This document shows positions 16,952 to 25,064 of a stretch of DNA of 35,736 nt, in pieces. Position 1 is the first letter of the stretch. Every line of letters starts with the position of its first letter. The translations under genes and the position numbers were made by a program. The stretch comes from Alphaproteobacteria bacterium. GTDB lineage: Bacteria > Pseudomonadota > Alphaproteobacteria > Micavibrionales > Micavibrionaceae. The notes under the pieces were generated by a model. That model was not told where the DNA came from, did no database searches, and was given only the letters and a program-made list of their open reading frames with translations. Location: assembly GCA_002701555.1 (NCBI GenBank), contig NZVS01000072.1, forward strand, positions 1 to 35,736, in the 5' to 3' direction.

Positions 16952-17820
16952 GAGAGGATGTCCTTTTTATCTGGCGGGTTTTTACCCTTCCGTTTCTGAA
17001 GAAGGAACATAATTTCTGCTGCTGTCTCCTCAACTGATTTTTTGGTCACGTCAATTATAGGCCAGTTGTTTTTGCGGAAAAATTTTGTAGCATCGCGGAT
17101 CTCTTCGTCTACCGCTTCCGGGTCAAGATAGGAGTTTCCAAAAAGGGAGGCTTGGGGTGAGTCCATTTTCAGACGGCTTGAACGCAATTGGATCAGGCGA
17201 TCTGGTGACTCTGTCAAGCCAACAAAAAGGGGTGTTTTTAATTCAAGCACCTTGTCAGGAAAGGGTACGCGTGGAACAAGTGGAATATTGGCGGCGCGTA
17301 TGCCCCTTCGTGCTAAATATACGCATGTTGGCGTTTTTGATGTGCGCGAAACACCAACAAGTATAACATCTGCATCTTCAATGCCGGTCAGGTTTTGTCC
17401 GTCATCAAAGCCTAAGGCAAAATCTATGGCGTCAACCCTTTTAAAATAACTTTCGTCAAGCGCGTGCTGTGCTCCGGGAACCCCTTGTGCAATCAGGCCC
17501 GTATAGGAAGACACCGCCTTTAATATTGGGTCAAGAACCGCAACGCAGGGTATATTTAATTTGTGGCAATGAGCCTTTAGTTCGCGACGTAATTGTGAGT
17601 CCACGAAAGTGTAAAAAACAAGGCCAGGGTTTTTCTCGACATCATCCAATGCGCGATTAAGTTGTTTATGTGTGCGGATTAAAGGCCAGTAGCGCTCGGT
17701 AGGGGTTATGTTCTCAAACTGGGCAAGTGCGGCGCGCGCAAGACCTTGAAGGGTTGTGCCCGTCGCATCTGAAATTAGATGAATATAAAATTCGTGCCTT
17801 TTTTCCCGTTTTACCACCAT
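16948..17820 (-). CDS. Pyruvate, phosphate dikinase regulatory protein (DUF299, PPSR/PDRP)
   Basis: A DUF299 kinase/phosphorylase that switches pyruvate phosphate dikinase (or PEP synthase) off and on by ADP-dependent phosphorylation and Pi-dependent dephosphorylation. The family N-terminus FYIHLISDATGTTL and the P-loop GVSRTSKT (about 156-163) are clear, as is the block NIPLVPRVPFP. The sequence does not decide between PPDK and PEP synthase as partner. I use the ATG at 17820 (290 residues); the track's GTG at 17838 is an alternative, and neither has a well-placed ribosome-binding site. It lies 26-44 bases after a DUF6782-like gene on the same strand and overlaps aroE by four bases. Confidence 0.92.
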   Translation of the reverse strand: MVVKREKRHEFYIHLISDATGTTLQGLARAALAQFENITPTERYWPLIRTHKQLNRALDDVEKNPGLVFYTFVDSQLRRELKAHCHKLNIPCVAVLDPILKAVSSYTGLIAQGVPGAQHALDESYFKRVDAIDFALGFDDGQNLTGIEDADVILVGVSRTSKTPTCVYLARRGIRAANIPLVPRVPFPDKVLELKTPLFVGLTESPDRLIQLRSSRLKMDSPQASLFGNSYLDPEAVDEEIRDATKFFRKNNWPIIDVTKKSVEETAAEIMFLLQKRKGKNPPDKKDILS

Positions 17821-17864
17821 AGCAACAAAGTTTAGCACCTTGGGGCAAACAGTGGAAAAGGAAA

Positions 17865-18914
17865 TTAGAAACTATCGGGAAATATTTTACGGGCAAGTTC
17901 CTTGTCGCGGAAAGGTATGGCCTCAACAGATACAGTTTCCATTTCATCTGCAATCTGCATAAAATGCATAAGGCAAATATCATCGTGAATCCGACCGTAA
18001 TCAGGATTTATGGCCAGTTCTTTACAAAGATTTCCCAGATAGCGTCCGTATTCGGATAAAGTAAATGCCTCAGATATAAGATCGGCTGTTATACGCTCGG
18101 TGCGAAAACCCATGTTTGTATCCGATTTCAAAATAGCGTCCATTTCATCGAGTGCAAACTTATCGCTTTCGGTCACGCGGTTTGCGTCGGAAAACCATTC
18201 GATGAAGGCCGCAGCCAGAAGTTTTTCTTCTAAATCGGGATTTCCAAGATGTGTGTGTTCAAATGCTTCAAAACTTAAGGCTACATCTCCCTCGCCGTGG
18301 GATAATATATGATTCCAAAGATGCTGGTGATCCTCACTATGGGATAAATCCCGAGCGCACGAAACTGTAAATACGGTCGTGTCGGCACGACGCATACGTT
18401 CCCACTTCAGTAATTCCTCAAGCCTGAGATTTTTAGTATAAGAAATTGTATATGTATCATGCCAAATATCGCGCAGACATTGTATAGCATCCAGCAGGGC
18501 ACTGTTTCTTAGGTAAAGATTTGTTTTTAAATTAGAAGCCGATTGCCCGTCAGTACCTATAAAAATACACTTTTCGTCAAAGTCATAGGAATAACCCTCC
18601 ATATCATCTCTCAGGGAAATTTCCCAATCCTCAATTGTCAGGGAAAAAAGTACGTCCGCGGCTGAGCGGCTTTCAAGGATTGTCGAAAAAACCCACAAGA
18701 GGGCCGTATATTCATTATCTACATGAGACAAAAATTTGCGTGAGCTACTTTCGGACTCATCAATCCGCCCGATAAGTTCGGAGATTGAAAAACGGCCATT
18801 TAGTGTAAGGTCTTCTAAACATGGCTTAACATCCACTGGCTCGCCATGATCGTAATTGGCTGTTAAATCGTATTCTTTCAAAGGCGACTGCCTTCCATCA
18901 TAAAATTCGGTCAT
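17865..18914 (-). CDS. DUF6782-like protein, possibly a degenerate metallopeptidase, copy B
   Basis: A 349-residue soluble protein without a signal peptide. Its order of blocks parallels the upstream gene (18972-20255): a central stretch YDFDEKCIFIG followed by ALLDAIQCLRDIWHD, a middle helical block near AAAFIEWFSDANRV, and a C-terminal block SEYGRYLGNLCKEL. In copy A the matching helix reads ARELRRVWQH, resembling the HELRHxWQ zinc motif of putative metallopeptidases annotated as DUF6782. Here even the remaining His/Glu pattern is gone, so it would not bind zinc there. The family name is from memory and needs a profile search. AGGAG precedes the ATG. It lies 44 bases before the PPSR ATG and is likely co-transcribed. 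Confidence 0.6.
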   Translation of the reverse strand: MTEFYDGRQSPLKEYDLTANYDHGEPVDVKPCLEDLTLNGRFSISELIGRIDESESSSRKFLSHVDNEYTALLWVFSTILESRSAADVLFSLTIEDWEISLRDDMEGYSYDFDEKCIFIGTDGQSASNLKTNLYLRNSALLDAIQCLRDIWHDTYTISYTKNLRLEELLKWERMRRADTTVFTVSCARDLSHSEDHQHLWNHILSHGEGDVALSFEAFEHTHLGNPDLEEKLLAAAFIEWFSDANRVTESDKFALDEMDAILKSDTNMGFRTERITADLISEAFTLSEYGRYLGNLCKELAINPDYGRIHDDICLMHFMQIADEMETVSVEAIPFRDKELARKIFPDSF

Positions 18915-18971
18915 TAATCTCTCGCTCCTGCCGGCATTGCACCGGTCTGAAAGGTCGTGGTATTCTTAAAA

Positions 18972-20255
18972 CTAACCGAAAGGGAGTATCGTTCCGCCAT
19001 CCTTGGCGCCGCCTGACGCAGCTTTTCTGGAAGGTTCTCGAGATCCGCTCTCAGCGCGGGGAAAGGCAATAATTTCAGTTTCATTTTTCTGTGTATAACT
19101 TTTTTCGCCGGAGGCTGTTTTATCATTTTGTGAACCTTGAGTCACGGCCTCTTTCTTTTGCAAGGATTGTTCCGCTTCTGAGTATGAGTTCTCAAATTTG
19201 ATAAACCATAAGAAATTCGCGTTGGCGCGGTCCCTTATTTCACAGAATATTGGATCATCAAGAATGTATTGAACATGCGATGCCAGGTAATTTTTTCCGT
19301 ATGGGGTTTCACCAAGCGCATAAATCAGGTTTGTTGCCGCCTGTCTTGAAATAGACTCGGACTGGTCAAAACTTTTTCCTGTTGGGCCGGCCAGCATGCG
19401 CTGGATATATTTGCGATCCATTCTTCTGCAACGCTCGGATAAAAACCAGGCCTCGATCACACCCAAAGCCGCTTGTCCGTTATTTATTGACCTAAAGTCG
19501 TTGCAGGCTTCGCGAGCAAAAGCGCGGCCCAAATCTGATAGTGAAGAGTTTTCAACGCAAATCCATGTATCTTTATCACCCGACAATTGCATTTCCCATG
19601 CTGTGCGTACCATTGAGACGGCAAGGTCGGCTTCCTGAATACGGTTGATAAGAATTCCCTGATCCGGGTAAAACGCTGTCGGATCTATAAGTACCCCATT
19701 TTTGTGCTGCCACACACGCCTTAATTCTCGGGCCACAGATAAAATTTGCAGGGCTTCCTCAAGATTGGGGTTAACAAGTACCTTATTGGCATTTCGGTCA
19801 TAATCAGCAGTATCAGCCAAAGATGACCACTCAATCGCTACGCCATTTTTTGCGGCGAAATCAAGCAGTGTCTTAAGGTAGCGGCTTTGTGCGCATCTTT
19901 TTAGAAAAGAGGCTATGTCAGGAGAAGCACTTTCATTTTCCCCGAAAATCTCATCGCAGCTGCTCGAGAACAAATCAGCGACATGTGTATCTGTCACACG
20001 AAATTGCTGGGAAACTTTGTCATAGGCATTAAGCTTGTGCTCCATAGCATCTATCTCAAAGCTGAGGTCATCCATAAAGGAGGCATCGAAAAGACCGGCC
20101 TCTTCAGTTGTGTCCTCGGTATCAAGGAAAAATAAAGGCTCATCACCAATGAAGCTGCAGCGCACCGGCTGGTAGTTATTCAAAGTGTACGATACTTTGC
20201 ATCCCGGGTTTGGGCTGATTTGAATTTCCTGGTTATTATCTCTTGGTCCACTCAT
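18972..20255 (-). CDS. DUF6782-like protein, possibly a degenerate metallopeptidase, copy A
   Basis: A 427-residue soluble protein, paralogous to the next gene downstream. Blocks in order are WSSLADTADYDRNANKVLVN (about 144-163), then SVARELRRVWQHKNG, an Asp/Ala-rich helix EADLAVSMVRTAWEM, GVIEAWFLSERCRRMD and a C-terminal ALGETPYGKNYLASH. The segment ARELRRVWQH occupies the place of a HELRH-type zinc site, but both His are Arg, so catalysis is doubtful. The C-terminal 70 residues are low-complexity and charged, ending ILPFG. It is the first gene of the run leading into PPSR-aroE-coaE-dnaQ, with a 57-base gap to copy B. Coding status is clear; function is unknown. Confidence 0.6.
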   Translation of the reverse strand: MSGPRDNNQEIQISPNPGCKVSYTLNNYQPVRCSFIGDEPLFFLDTEDTTEEAGLFDASFMDDLSFEIDAMEHKLNAYDKVSQQFRVTDTHVADLFSSSCDEIFGENESASPDIASFLKRCAQSRYLKTLLDFAAKNGVAIEWSSLADTADYDRNANKVLVNPNLEEALQILSVARELRRVWQHKNGVLIDPTAFYPDQGILINRIQEADLAVSMVRTAWEMQLSGDKDTWICVENSSLSDLGRAFAREACNDFRSINNGQAALGVIEAWFLSERCRRMDRKYIQRMLAGPTGKSFDQSESISRQAATNLIYALGETPYGKNYLASHVQYILDDPIFCEIRDRANANFLWFIKFENSYSEAEQSLQKKEAVTQGSQNDKTASGEKSYTQKNETEIIAFPRAESGSREPSRKAASGGAKDGGTILPFG

Positions 20256-20294
20256 TTATCCGACCCATTTTCCTTCGTTGTTATTCTTCGGCGG

Positions 20295-20379
20295 GAAATA
20301 ATTTATTTCTTCCCTCTTACCTTCCCTATTATCGCGTGCAAATATTAATCAATTACTACCAACTAGGAAAAAATTTCCT
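20295..20379. promoter_or_regulatory. Two perfect palindromes in the divergent intergenic region
   Basis: GAAATAATTTATTTC (20295-20309, 7+1+7) and AGGAAAAAATTTCCT (20365-20379, 6+3+6) are perfect inverted repeats in the 215-base gap between the DUF6782-like operon (minus) and the 20471 gene (plus). They could be operator sites for either direction, but AT-rich DNA makes short palindromes common, so this is a weak call. The rest of the gap shows no gene. Confidence 0.3.
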
Positions 20380-20470
20380 TGTGAACCAATTGTTTACATA
20401 AAAATCTAAAAAGATATTGATTTGATGTCATTTTTTAGTGAGAATAAATTTAACTGGGAGGAAGAATAGA

Positions 20471-21025
20471 GTGCATAAATCAAAATTTTCAGAAAAAGAC
20501 TGGTCATTTTTAGTACATTATCCCTGTCGTGTCGGACTGTGGATGTCCGATCTTGAGATGGGTGGCGGCAATGGAGCCGAGCTTGCTGAGAAGAAAGCAC
20601 TGGAAGATATAATTATCCGCGCACAGAAAAAATATGAGAATCGGGGCTTTATTAAAGAGTTAATTCGAGAAACCGAGGAAACATCATGTGATATACAGGC
20701 GGCAAATGACCAGAATGTTCTTCAGGACGCGCCTAAAATCTTAAATATGTTGCAGGCGAATGTTGAAAAAATAGACGTAAACTGCTTTAAGCTGATTTGT
20801 CTGGATGTGGCCGAGGCCGTTGCCAAGGCAGCTCCCGACCGCGAATTTGGCGCACATAACTTACATGGTGGGCCCGAATCAGGCTGGTTCGGTCTTTATC
20901 CGCTATTATCAAGCCTGATGAGGTTGGGTCGCGGGCCAAGGGTTAGCCCAACTGAAAAAAAAGGTATTAATATATTAATAGATGCTCTTAAGGCTAATAA
21001 TATTGCGGTAAAATGGCAGGTTTAG
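20471..21025 (+). CDS. Uncharacterised cytoplasmic protein
   Basis: A 184-residue soluble protein with no signal peptide or membrane helix. It contains a distinctive early segment FLVHYPCRVGLWMSDLEMGG, then a helical Lys/Glu-rich middle, and a later FGAHNLHGGPESGWFGLYPLL segment. The GTG at 20471 has GGGAGGAAG six bases upstream, a good ribosome-binding site, while the track's GTG at 20438 would place that site inside the gene; I use 20471. Its 3' end overlaps the asnB end by four bases (convergent). The HYPCRVGLWMS and GGPESGWFG blocks look conserved-domain-like but I do not recognise a family. Confidence 0.65.
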   Translation: MHKSKFSEKDWSFLVHYPCRVGLWMSDLEMGGGNGAELAEKKALEDIIIRAQKKYENRGFIKELIRETEETSCDIQAANDQNVLQDAPKILNMLQANVEKIDVNCFKLICLDVAEAVAKAAPDREFGAHNLHGGPESGWFGLYPLLSSLMRLGRGPRVSPTEKKGINILIDALKANNIAVKWQV

Positions 21026-22950
21026 TTTTTTTCCGCCCATGCCTGATACATTAAAATAGCCCATAATTGAGCGGGAATATTTCGCTGGCCCGAAAGATGA
21101 AGATCCCATGTTTTTCTGATCGGCTTTGCGTCAAACCCATTCTGCTCAAGGCGATTGGCGCTCAGAAGCTCTTCTGCCCATCCTCGCAAGTCACCACGAA
21201 GCCATTCGGCAAGGGGCGGGGAAAATCCTTTCTTCGGACGATCAAACATCCCTTCAGGTATGTGGCGCGCCAAAACCTGTCTCAACAACCACTTTCCTTT
21301 ACCGTTGCGAATTTTCATACGCTCAGGCAGCCCCCAGACATGCTCATAAAGCCTTCGATCCAAAAGAGGCGCGCGCGCCTCAAGCGATACAGCCATTGAA
21401 GCGCGATCCACTTTTGTAAGAATGTCATTGGGAAGATAGGATATACTATCGCGCCACATTAGTTCTTCAGCAAAAGAAAGATTGTCCGGCACCCTTCTCC
21501 TGTCATTAAAGGGGAGTGGTAAATATCCTGCCTCTGGTACTAATTTGTAAGGATCTTCCCAGAACCCGAGGAGGAAGTCGTGTACTCCCACCCAGTCATC
21601 TTGGCGCATCAAGCCGGAGAGTTTTGCGACTGAATCGGAGAGAAGGATGTCACGTTTCGGCCATAAGGCGTTAAGCCCACCCGGGTGTAGTGTCGAAATG
21701 ACGCGACCTAATCCTTTACGCAAAGAAGGTGGCAATTTATTGAGCTTGTCCCAGATAGGCGGGATCATGAAATGCCTACGATAACCGCCAAGCAGCTCGT
21801 CCCCTCCATCACCTGAAACAGCAACAGTTACGTGTTCCCGAGCAAATTTAGAAACAAGATATGTAGGAATTTGGGAGATGTCAGCAAAAGGCTCATCATA
21901 TATGCGGGGCAAATCAGGTATGACGTCAAGCGCATCTCGCGGGGTAACGTACATTTCGTGATGTTCTGTTCCTAAATGATTGGCAATTTCCTTGGCAAAA
22001 CCCGCCTCATCATAACCCTCAACCTCGAAACCGATGGAAAAAGTTTTTACGGGCTGCGTGCTCTGTTTTTGCATAAGGGCCACTACCGTACTGGAATCGA
22101 TCCCACCCGATAAAAAGGCGCCCAGCGGTACATCAGAAATCATCCTTTCGCGTACGCATTGTGACAAGAGCGCAGAAAAGTTTTCAATTGCCGTTTCGTC
22201 ATTATGGGGCTGCTGCCGGGAAATATGCCCCCTTTCAATAATGTCTGAGGGTGACCAATAAGGAACCATCATCTTTGAGAGGTTTTGATTTTTTTCAAGT
22301 TTTTCAGGATTGAGCGTCAGGCTATGCCCGGGCAATAATTGCCATGTGTCCTTATATATACAGTAAGGCGCAGGAACACACGCATATTTCAAATAAAGTG
22401 CTTGTACATCCGGATTTACCGATGGTTTGAAATTTGGCGCGGCTTTAAGGGCCTTTAATTCGGAAGCCATTACCAGGGTGTTGTCTGCCCAACCTATGTA
22501 GAGAGGTTTCTTGCCCATGGGATCACGCAGTAAAGTGACAGTGCCCTCAAGTCTGTCCCACAATATGATTGCAAACATACCCGATATTTTTCTTAGGGTT
22601 TCCTCTACTCCATATTCCTCGAATGCAGTAAGGAGAACCTCGGTGTCGGAGTGACCTCTAAATTTATGGCCTTTTTCTTCAAGGGTGGCCTGCAGGTAAA
22701 GATAGTTATAAATTTCACCGTTATAGCTCATAATAAAGCGGCCTGATGCGGATTGCATAGGCTGGTGACCTGCCGGGGAGAGGTCAAGTATGGCGAGCCG
22801 CCGATGCCCGAGGGCAATCCCCATTTTATCGTCTTTCCAAAAGCCGTCACCATCAGGCCCGCGATAATTAATGGCACGGGTCATGGCACGTATAGGTTTA
22901 GTCAAATCGTCTTTTGAGGAAAGAGATAATATGCCGGTTATGCCGCACAT
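21022..22950 (-). CDS. asnB: Asparagine synthase (glutamine-hydrolysing), AsnB type
   Basis: An N-terminal class II glutamine amidotransferase domain joined to an ATP-PPi synthetase domain. The track begins with TTG at 22956; the ATG at 22950 gives MCGITGIL, which exposes the catalytic Cys2 after Met removal, and AAAGG lies about 10 bases upstream, so I use it (642 residues). The glutaminase has the expected NHRR-like and GEIYNY segments (GHRRLAILD, SYNGEIYNY). The synthetase P-loop is LSGGIDSS (around residue 277). The protein transfers ammonia from glutamine to aspartate, or, in glycan clusters, to a sugar acid. Length about 640 is the AsnB long type often found in polysaccharide loci. Whether it makes asparagine or amidates a glycan is open. 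Confidence 0.88.
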   Translation of the reverse strand: MCGITGILSLSSKDDLTKPIRAMTRAINYRGPDGDGFWKDDKMGIALGHRRLAILDLSPAGHQPMQSASGRFIMSYNGEIYNYLYLQATLEEKGHKFRGHSDTEVLLTAFEEYGVEETLRKISGMFAIILWDRLEGTVTLLRDPMGKKPLYIGWADNTLVMASELKALKAAPNFKPSVNPDVQALYLKYACVPAPYCIYKDTWQLLPGHSLTLNPEKLEKNQNLSKMMVPYWSPSDIIERGHISRQQPHNDETAIENFSALLSQCVRERMISDVPLGAFLSGGIDSSTVVALMQKQSTQPVKTFSIGFEVEGYDEAGFAKEIANHLGTEHHEMYVTPRDALDVIPDLPRIYDEPFADISQIPTYLVSKFAREHVTVAVSGDGGDELLGGYRRHFMIPPIWDKLNKLPPSLRKGLGRVISTLHPGGLNALWPKRDILLSDSVAKLSGLMRQDDWVGVHDFLLGFWEDPYKLVPEAGYLPLPFNDRRRVPDNLSFAEELMWRDSISYLPNDILTKVDRASMAVSLEARAPLLDRRLYEHVWGLPERMKIRNGKGKWLLRQVLARHIPEGMFDRPKKGFSPPLAEWLRGDLRGWAEELLSANRLEQNGFDAKPIRKTWDLHLSGQRNIPAQLWAILMYQAWAEKN

Positions 22951-23048
22951 AAGCAAAATGCCTTTGTTTATTATATAAGTGTTAAGTCTTTGGTATATTG
23001 AAACTGCTCATGCTAAAATGTAGCCTAAGCAGGGAATATATCAAAGAC

Positions 23049-23615
23049 ATGAATATAGATCTTTTCTTTTCGAGTAAAAATTTTCCAGGACTCATCTCCA
23101 ATGAGGGCTTCGGCTATGCGCCCAGCGGAATCATTTTTGATGTGAGGTTAAGCACCCTAACGTTGGAATTTGCACCAAGGGACAAAGAATTTGCCGAACC
23201 ATTTGAAATGAATGTGGCTGTATCTGATGATTTCGCGCCGATGCTGGTAGAAACCGAAATGATATTGTTAGGCGTTATGGATAAACAGGAGCTGTCAAAG
23301 GCTTGGATCTTACCGATGGGGATTCTTGAAGATGATGGTGACTTTGCTTATGCCATTGATACAATCCGTATGAATCCTGCGCGTGACGGATTAAGGGAAA
23401 TGGTATTTTTCCTAAAAGATGCCGAGAAGGGCCAGCCCGTCCATCGAGAGCATATCGCGCAAGGGGGATCAATAAAACCAGTCACTGAAAAACAAGACTT
23501 GAAAGAAATTGCCCTGACCAAGACGGCAGAGCGAGGATTGAAACAAGAGGCACGGAATGCCCCAACCTCCCCAGCCAATCGTGTCGCGCCACCGGTTCCG
23601 CAGCCTAAAAAATAA
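23049..23615 (+). CDS. Uncharacterised protein with disordered tail
   Basis: A protein of about 188 residues. The first about 125 residues look globular and mainly beta (IDLFFSSKNFPGLISNEGFGY, MLVETEMILLGVMD), and the last about 50 residues are charged and Pro-rich (SPANRVAPPVPQPKK), so likely disordered. No signal peptide or membrane helix is visible. The track begins with TTG at 22998; ATG 23010 and ATG 23049 are more likely starts. I chose 23049, but no start has a well-spaced ribosome-binding site. It is divergent from asnB and lies upstream of dps. No family was recognised. Confidence 0.55.
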   Translation: MNIDLFFSSKNFPGLISNEGFGYAPSGIIFDVRLSTLTLEFAPRDKEFAEPFEMNVAVSDDFAPMLVETEMILLGVMDKQELSKAWILPMGILEDDGDFAYAIDTIRMNPARDGLREMVFFLKDAEKGQPVHREHIAQGGSIKPVTEKQDLKEIALTKTAERGLKQEARNAPTSPANRVAPPVPQPKK

Positions 23616-23655
23616 TCAAGTTTTTGAACTTAAAAGGAATTTATACGTTCTTAAC

Positions 23656-23689
23656 TTGAAATCATACAGACAAATCCTAATTAAGGATT
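23656..23689 (+). promoter_or_regulatory. Possible dps promoter with overlapping inverted repeat
   Basis: TTGAAA (23656-23661) and TAATTA (23678-23683) are 16 bases apart. The -10 region falls within the inverted repeat AATCCT-AATTA-AGGATT (23673-23689). A regulator binding here would block or control the promoter, as often happens for dps genes in iron or peroxide stress; the regulator is not identified. Confidence 0.45.
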
Positions 23690-23726
23690 CGGATACATTA
23701 CTAGATTTTTGGGAAAGGATATCGAG

Positions 23727-24194
23727 ATGTCTAAAGAAAACTATATGAGCGGTCAGGCTAATAAAAAAATTGTAGAAGGTCTTACAAAAGTACTAGCCAA
23801 CACTTTTGTGCTGTATTTTAAAACACACAGCTATCACTGGAATGTTGAGGGAATGCAGTTCAAGGCTCTGCACGAAATGTTTGAGGAGCAATATACAGCT
23901 CTTTGGGAGTCAACTGACGAAATTGCCGAGCGTATTCGTGCCCTTGATGCTTACGCGCCAACAACTTTTGCAGGACTTATTGACCAGGCCGATTTAAAAG
24001 AGGAAGCAAAGGTTTTAAAAGCAGAAGCTATGGTGAAATCACTAGCTGATGATCGCGAGAAAATCGTGAAGGCGACTTACCCTGTTCTGCGAGATGCAGA
24101 AGATGCGGGTGACGAGGCAACTGTTGATATGCTAATTGAACTGATAGATGCTCATGAGATGGCAGCCTGGATGTTGAAATCAACAGCCAAATAA
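23727..24194 (+). CDS. dps: Dps-family ferritin-like DNA-protection protein
   Basis: A 155-residue Dps. The ferroxidase ligands at the dimer interface are all visible with the correct spacing: H37 (HWNVEG), H49 (ALHEMF), D64 and E68 (STDEIAERI). Dps forms a 12-subunit shell that oxidises and stores iron and protects DNA from hydrogen peroxide. The track starts at a TTG (23709); the ATG at 23727 has AAAGGA seven bases upstream, so I use it. The N-terminus is short with few Lys residues, so strong DNA binding through that tail is not obvious. It stands between uncharacterised genes and is probably its own transcription unit. Confidence 0.93.
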   Translation: MSKENYMSGQANKKIVEGLTKVLANTFVLYFKTHSYHWNVEGMQFKALHEMFEEQYTALWESTDEIAERIRALDAYAPTTFAGLIDQADLKEEAKVLKAEAMVKSLADDREKIVKATYPVLRDAEDAGDEATVDMLIELIDAHEMAAWMLKSTAK

Positions 24195-24197
24195 AAA

Positions 24198-24452
24198 TCA
24201 CACCTCTAGTTTAAAAGGCACAGCGTGGAACTGGATCGGCTCACTCTTTGCGGATGGATTGAAAAGAACTCTTACGCTGTGTATCCCGATACTGTCAGGA
24301 TGTAGCTCGCGCGCCGCGCGGGCTATTTTATTGAAGTATACCTCACCATCATGAGTACCGCTCTCGAGAGGGAGGGAGCCAACCAGCATCCCCATATTTG
24401 TAATATGGCTACCCTTTAACTGCTTTCCGGTTGAAAGATAAGCTCTGCCCAT
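24198..24452 (-). CDS. Small uncharacterised protein
   Basis: An 84-residue protein with no signal peptide or membrane helix, with segments GRAYLSTGKQLKGSHIT and FNPSAKSEPIQFHAVPFKLEV. It is read as a real gene because AGGAG lies about 9 bases before the ATG, it fills the space between dps (3 bases away, convergent) and a divergent gene, and no better opposite-strand frame exists. It may be mostly beta structure. Function unknown. Confidence 0.5.
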   Translation of the reverse strand: MGRAYLSTGKQLKGSHITNMGMLVGSLPLESGTHDGEVYFNKIARAARELHPDSIGIHSVRVLFNPSAKSEPIQFHAVPFKLEV

Positions 24453-24513
24453 AGTCGTGGCTCCTGCTTTGTAAATGTTACTTGAGTTTTTTCTTATATT
24501 TTAGTACAAGATT

Positions 24514-25044
24514 ATGGCAATGAAAGTATATCACTACACGAGCAGAGGCAAGTGGGAAAATATGCAGCCAACGGATAAGCATCCGGAGGGCGGTATCAGT
24601 ACAAGCTATGGCATAAATGCCTTTCACCCTGACCACTCTGACGACATGACCAAAGTTTTAAAGAAAGCTTTCTGGGCCATGCCTGATAAATTACCCAAAG
24701 AATGGGATGCCTATAAAGCCGACCGTTATGGTCTGGGTTACCTTTTTAATCGTTGTGCGGACGGGGATGAGCTTGTTTTGCTTGAAATAGAACTGAACGA
24801 CAGCGACGACGTATGGGTTGCTGACTGGGCAGGATTTTTGAAAGATATTGAAGGAAAGCGATTTCCCGATATGACCAATTACGAAACCTCTATGCGAAGA
24901 TATAAATCCAAAAGTGATCTGAGGGGCATTACGTATCCGGAAATTATTTGCTTCAACGACATGCCTGTATCACGCATACGTGAAATTCCTGTTCCTGCGC
25001 GTGCTCTTACAAAAATGCAGACTGAAAACCATCCGCAACCATAA
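24514..25044 (+). CDS. Uncharacterised protein with N-terminal YHYTS motif
   Basis: A 176-residue soluble protein opening MAMKVYHYTSRGKWENM. A Y/F-H-x-T-S start followed by a beta-rich domain occurs in several families with ADP-ribosyltransferase-like folds, and here the sequence goes on with GGISTSYGINAFHP and FNDMPVSRIREIPVPA. That parallel is a motif impression only; I cannot confirm the fold or active residues. No Shine-Dalgarno is obvious; ATG 24520 is an alternative start. It is divergent from the 84-residue gene and converges on mltG. Confidence 0.55.
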   Translation: MAMKVYHYTSRGKWENMQPTDKHPEGGISTSYGINAFHPDHSDDMTKVLKKAFWAMPDKLPKEWDAYKADRYGLGYLFNRCADGDELVLLEIELNDSDDVWVADWAGFLKDIEGKRFPDMTNYETSMRRYKSKSDLRGITYPEIICFNDMPVSRIREIPVPARALTKMQTENHPQP

Positions 25045-25064
25045 GAAATTTCATTGCAATAAGG

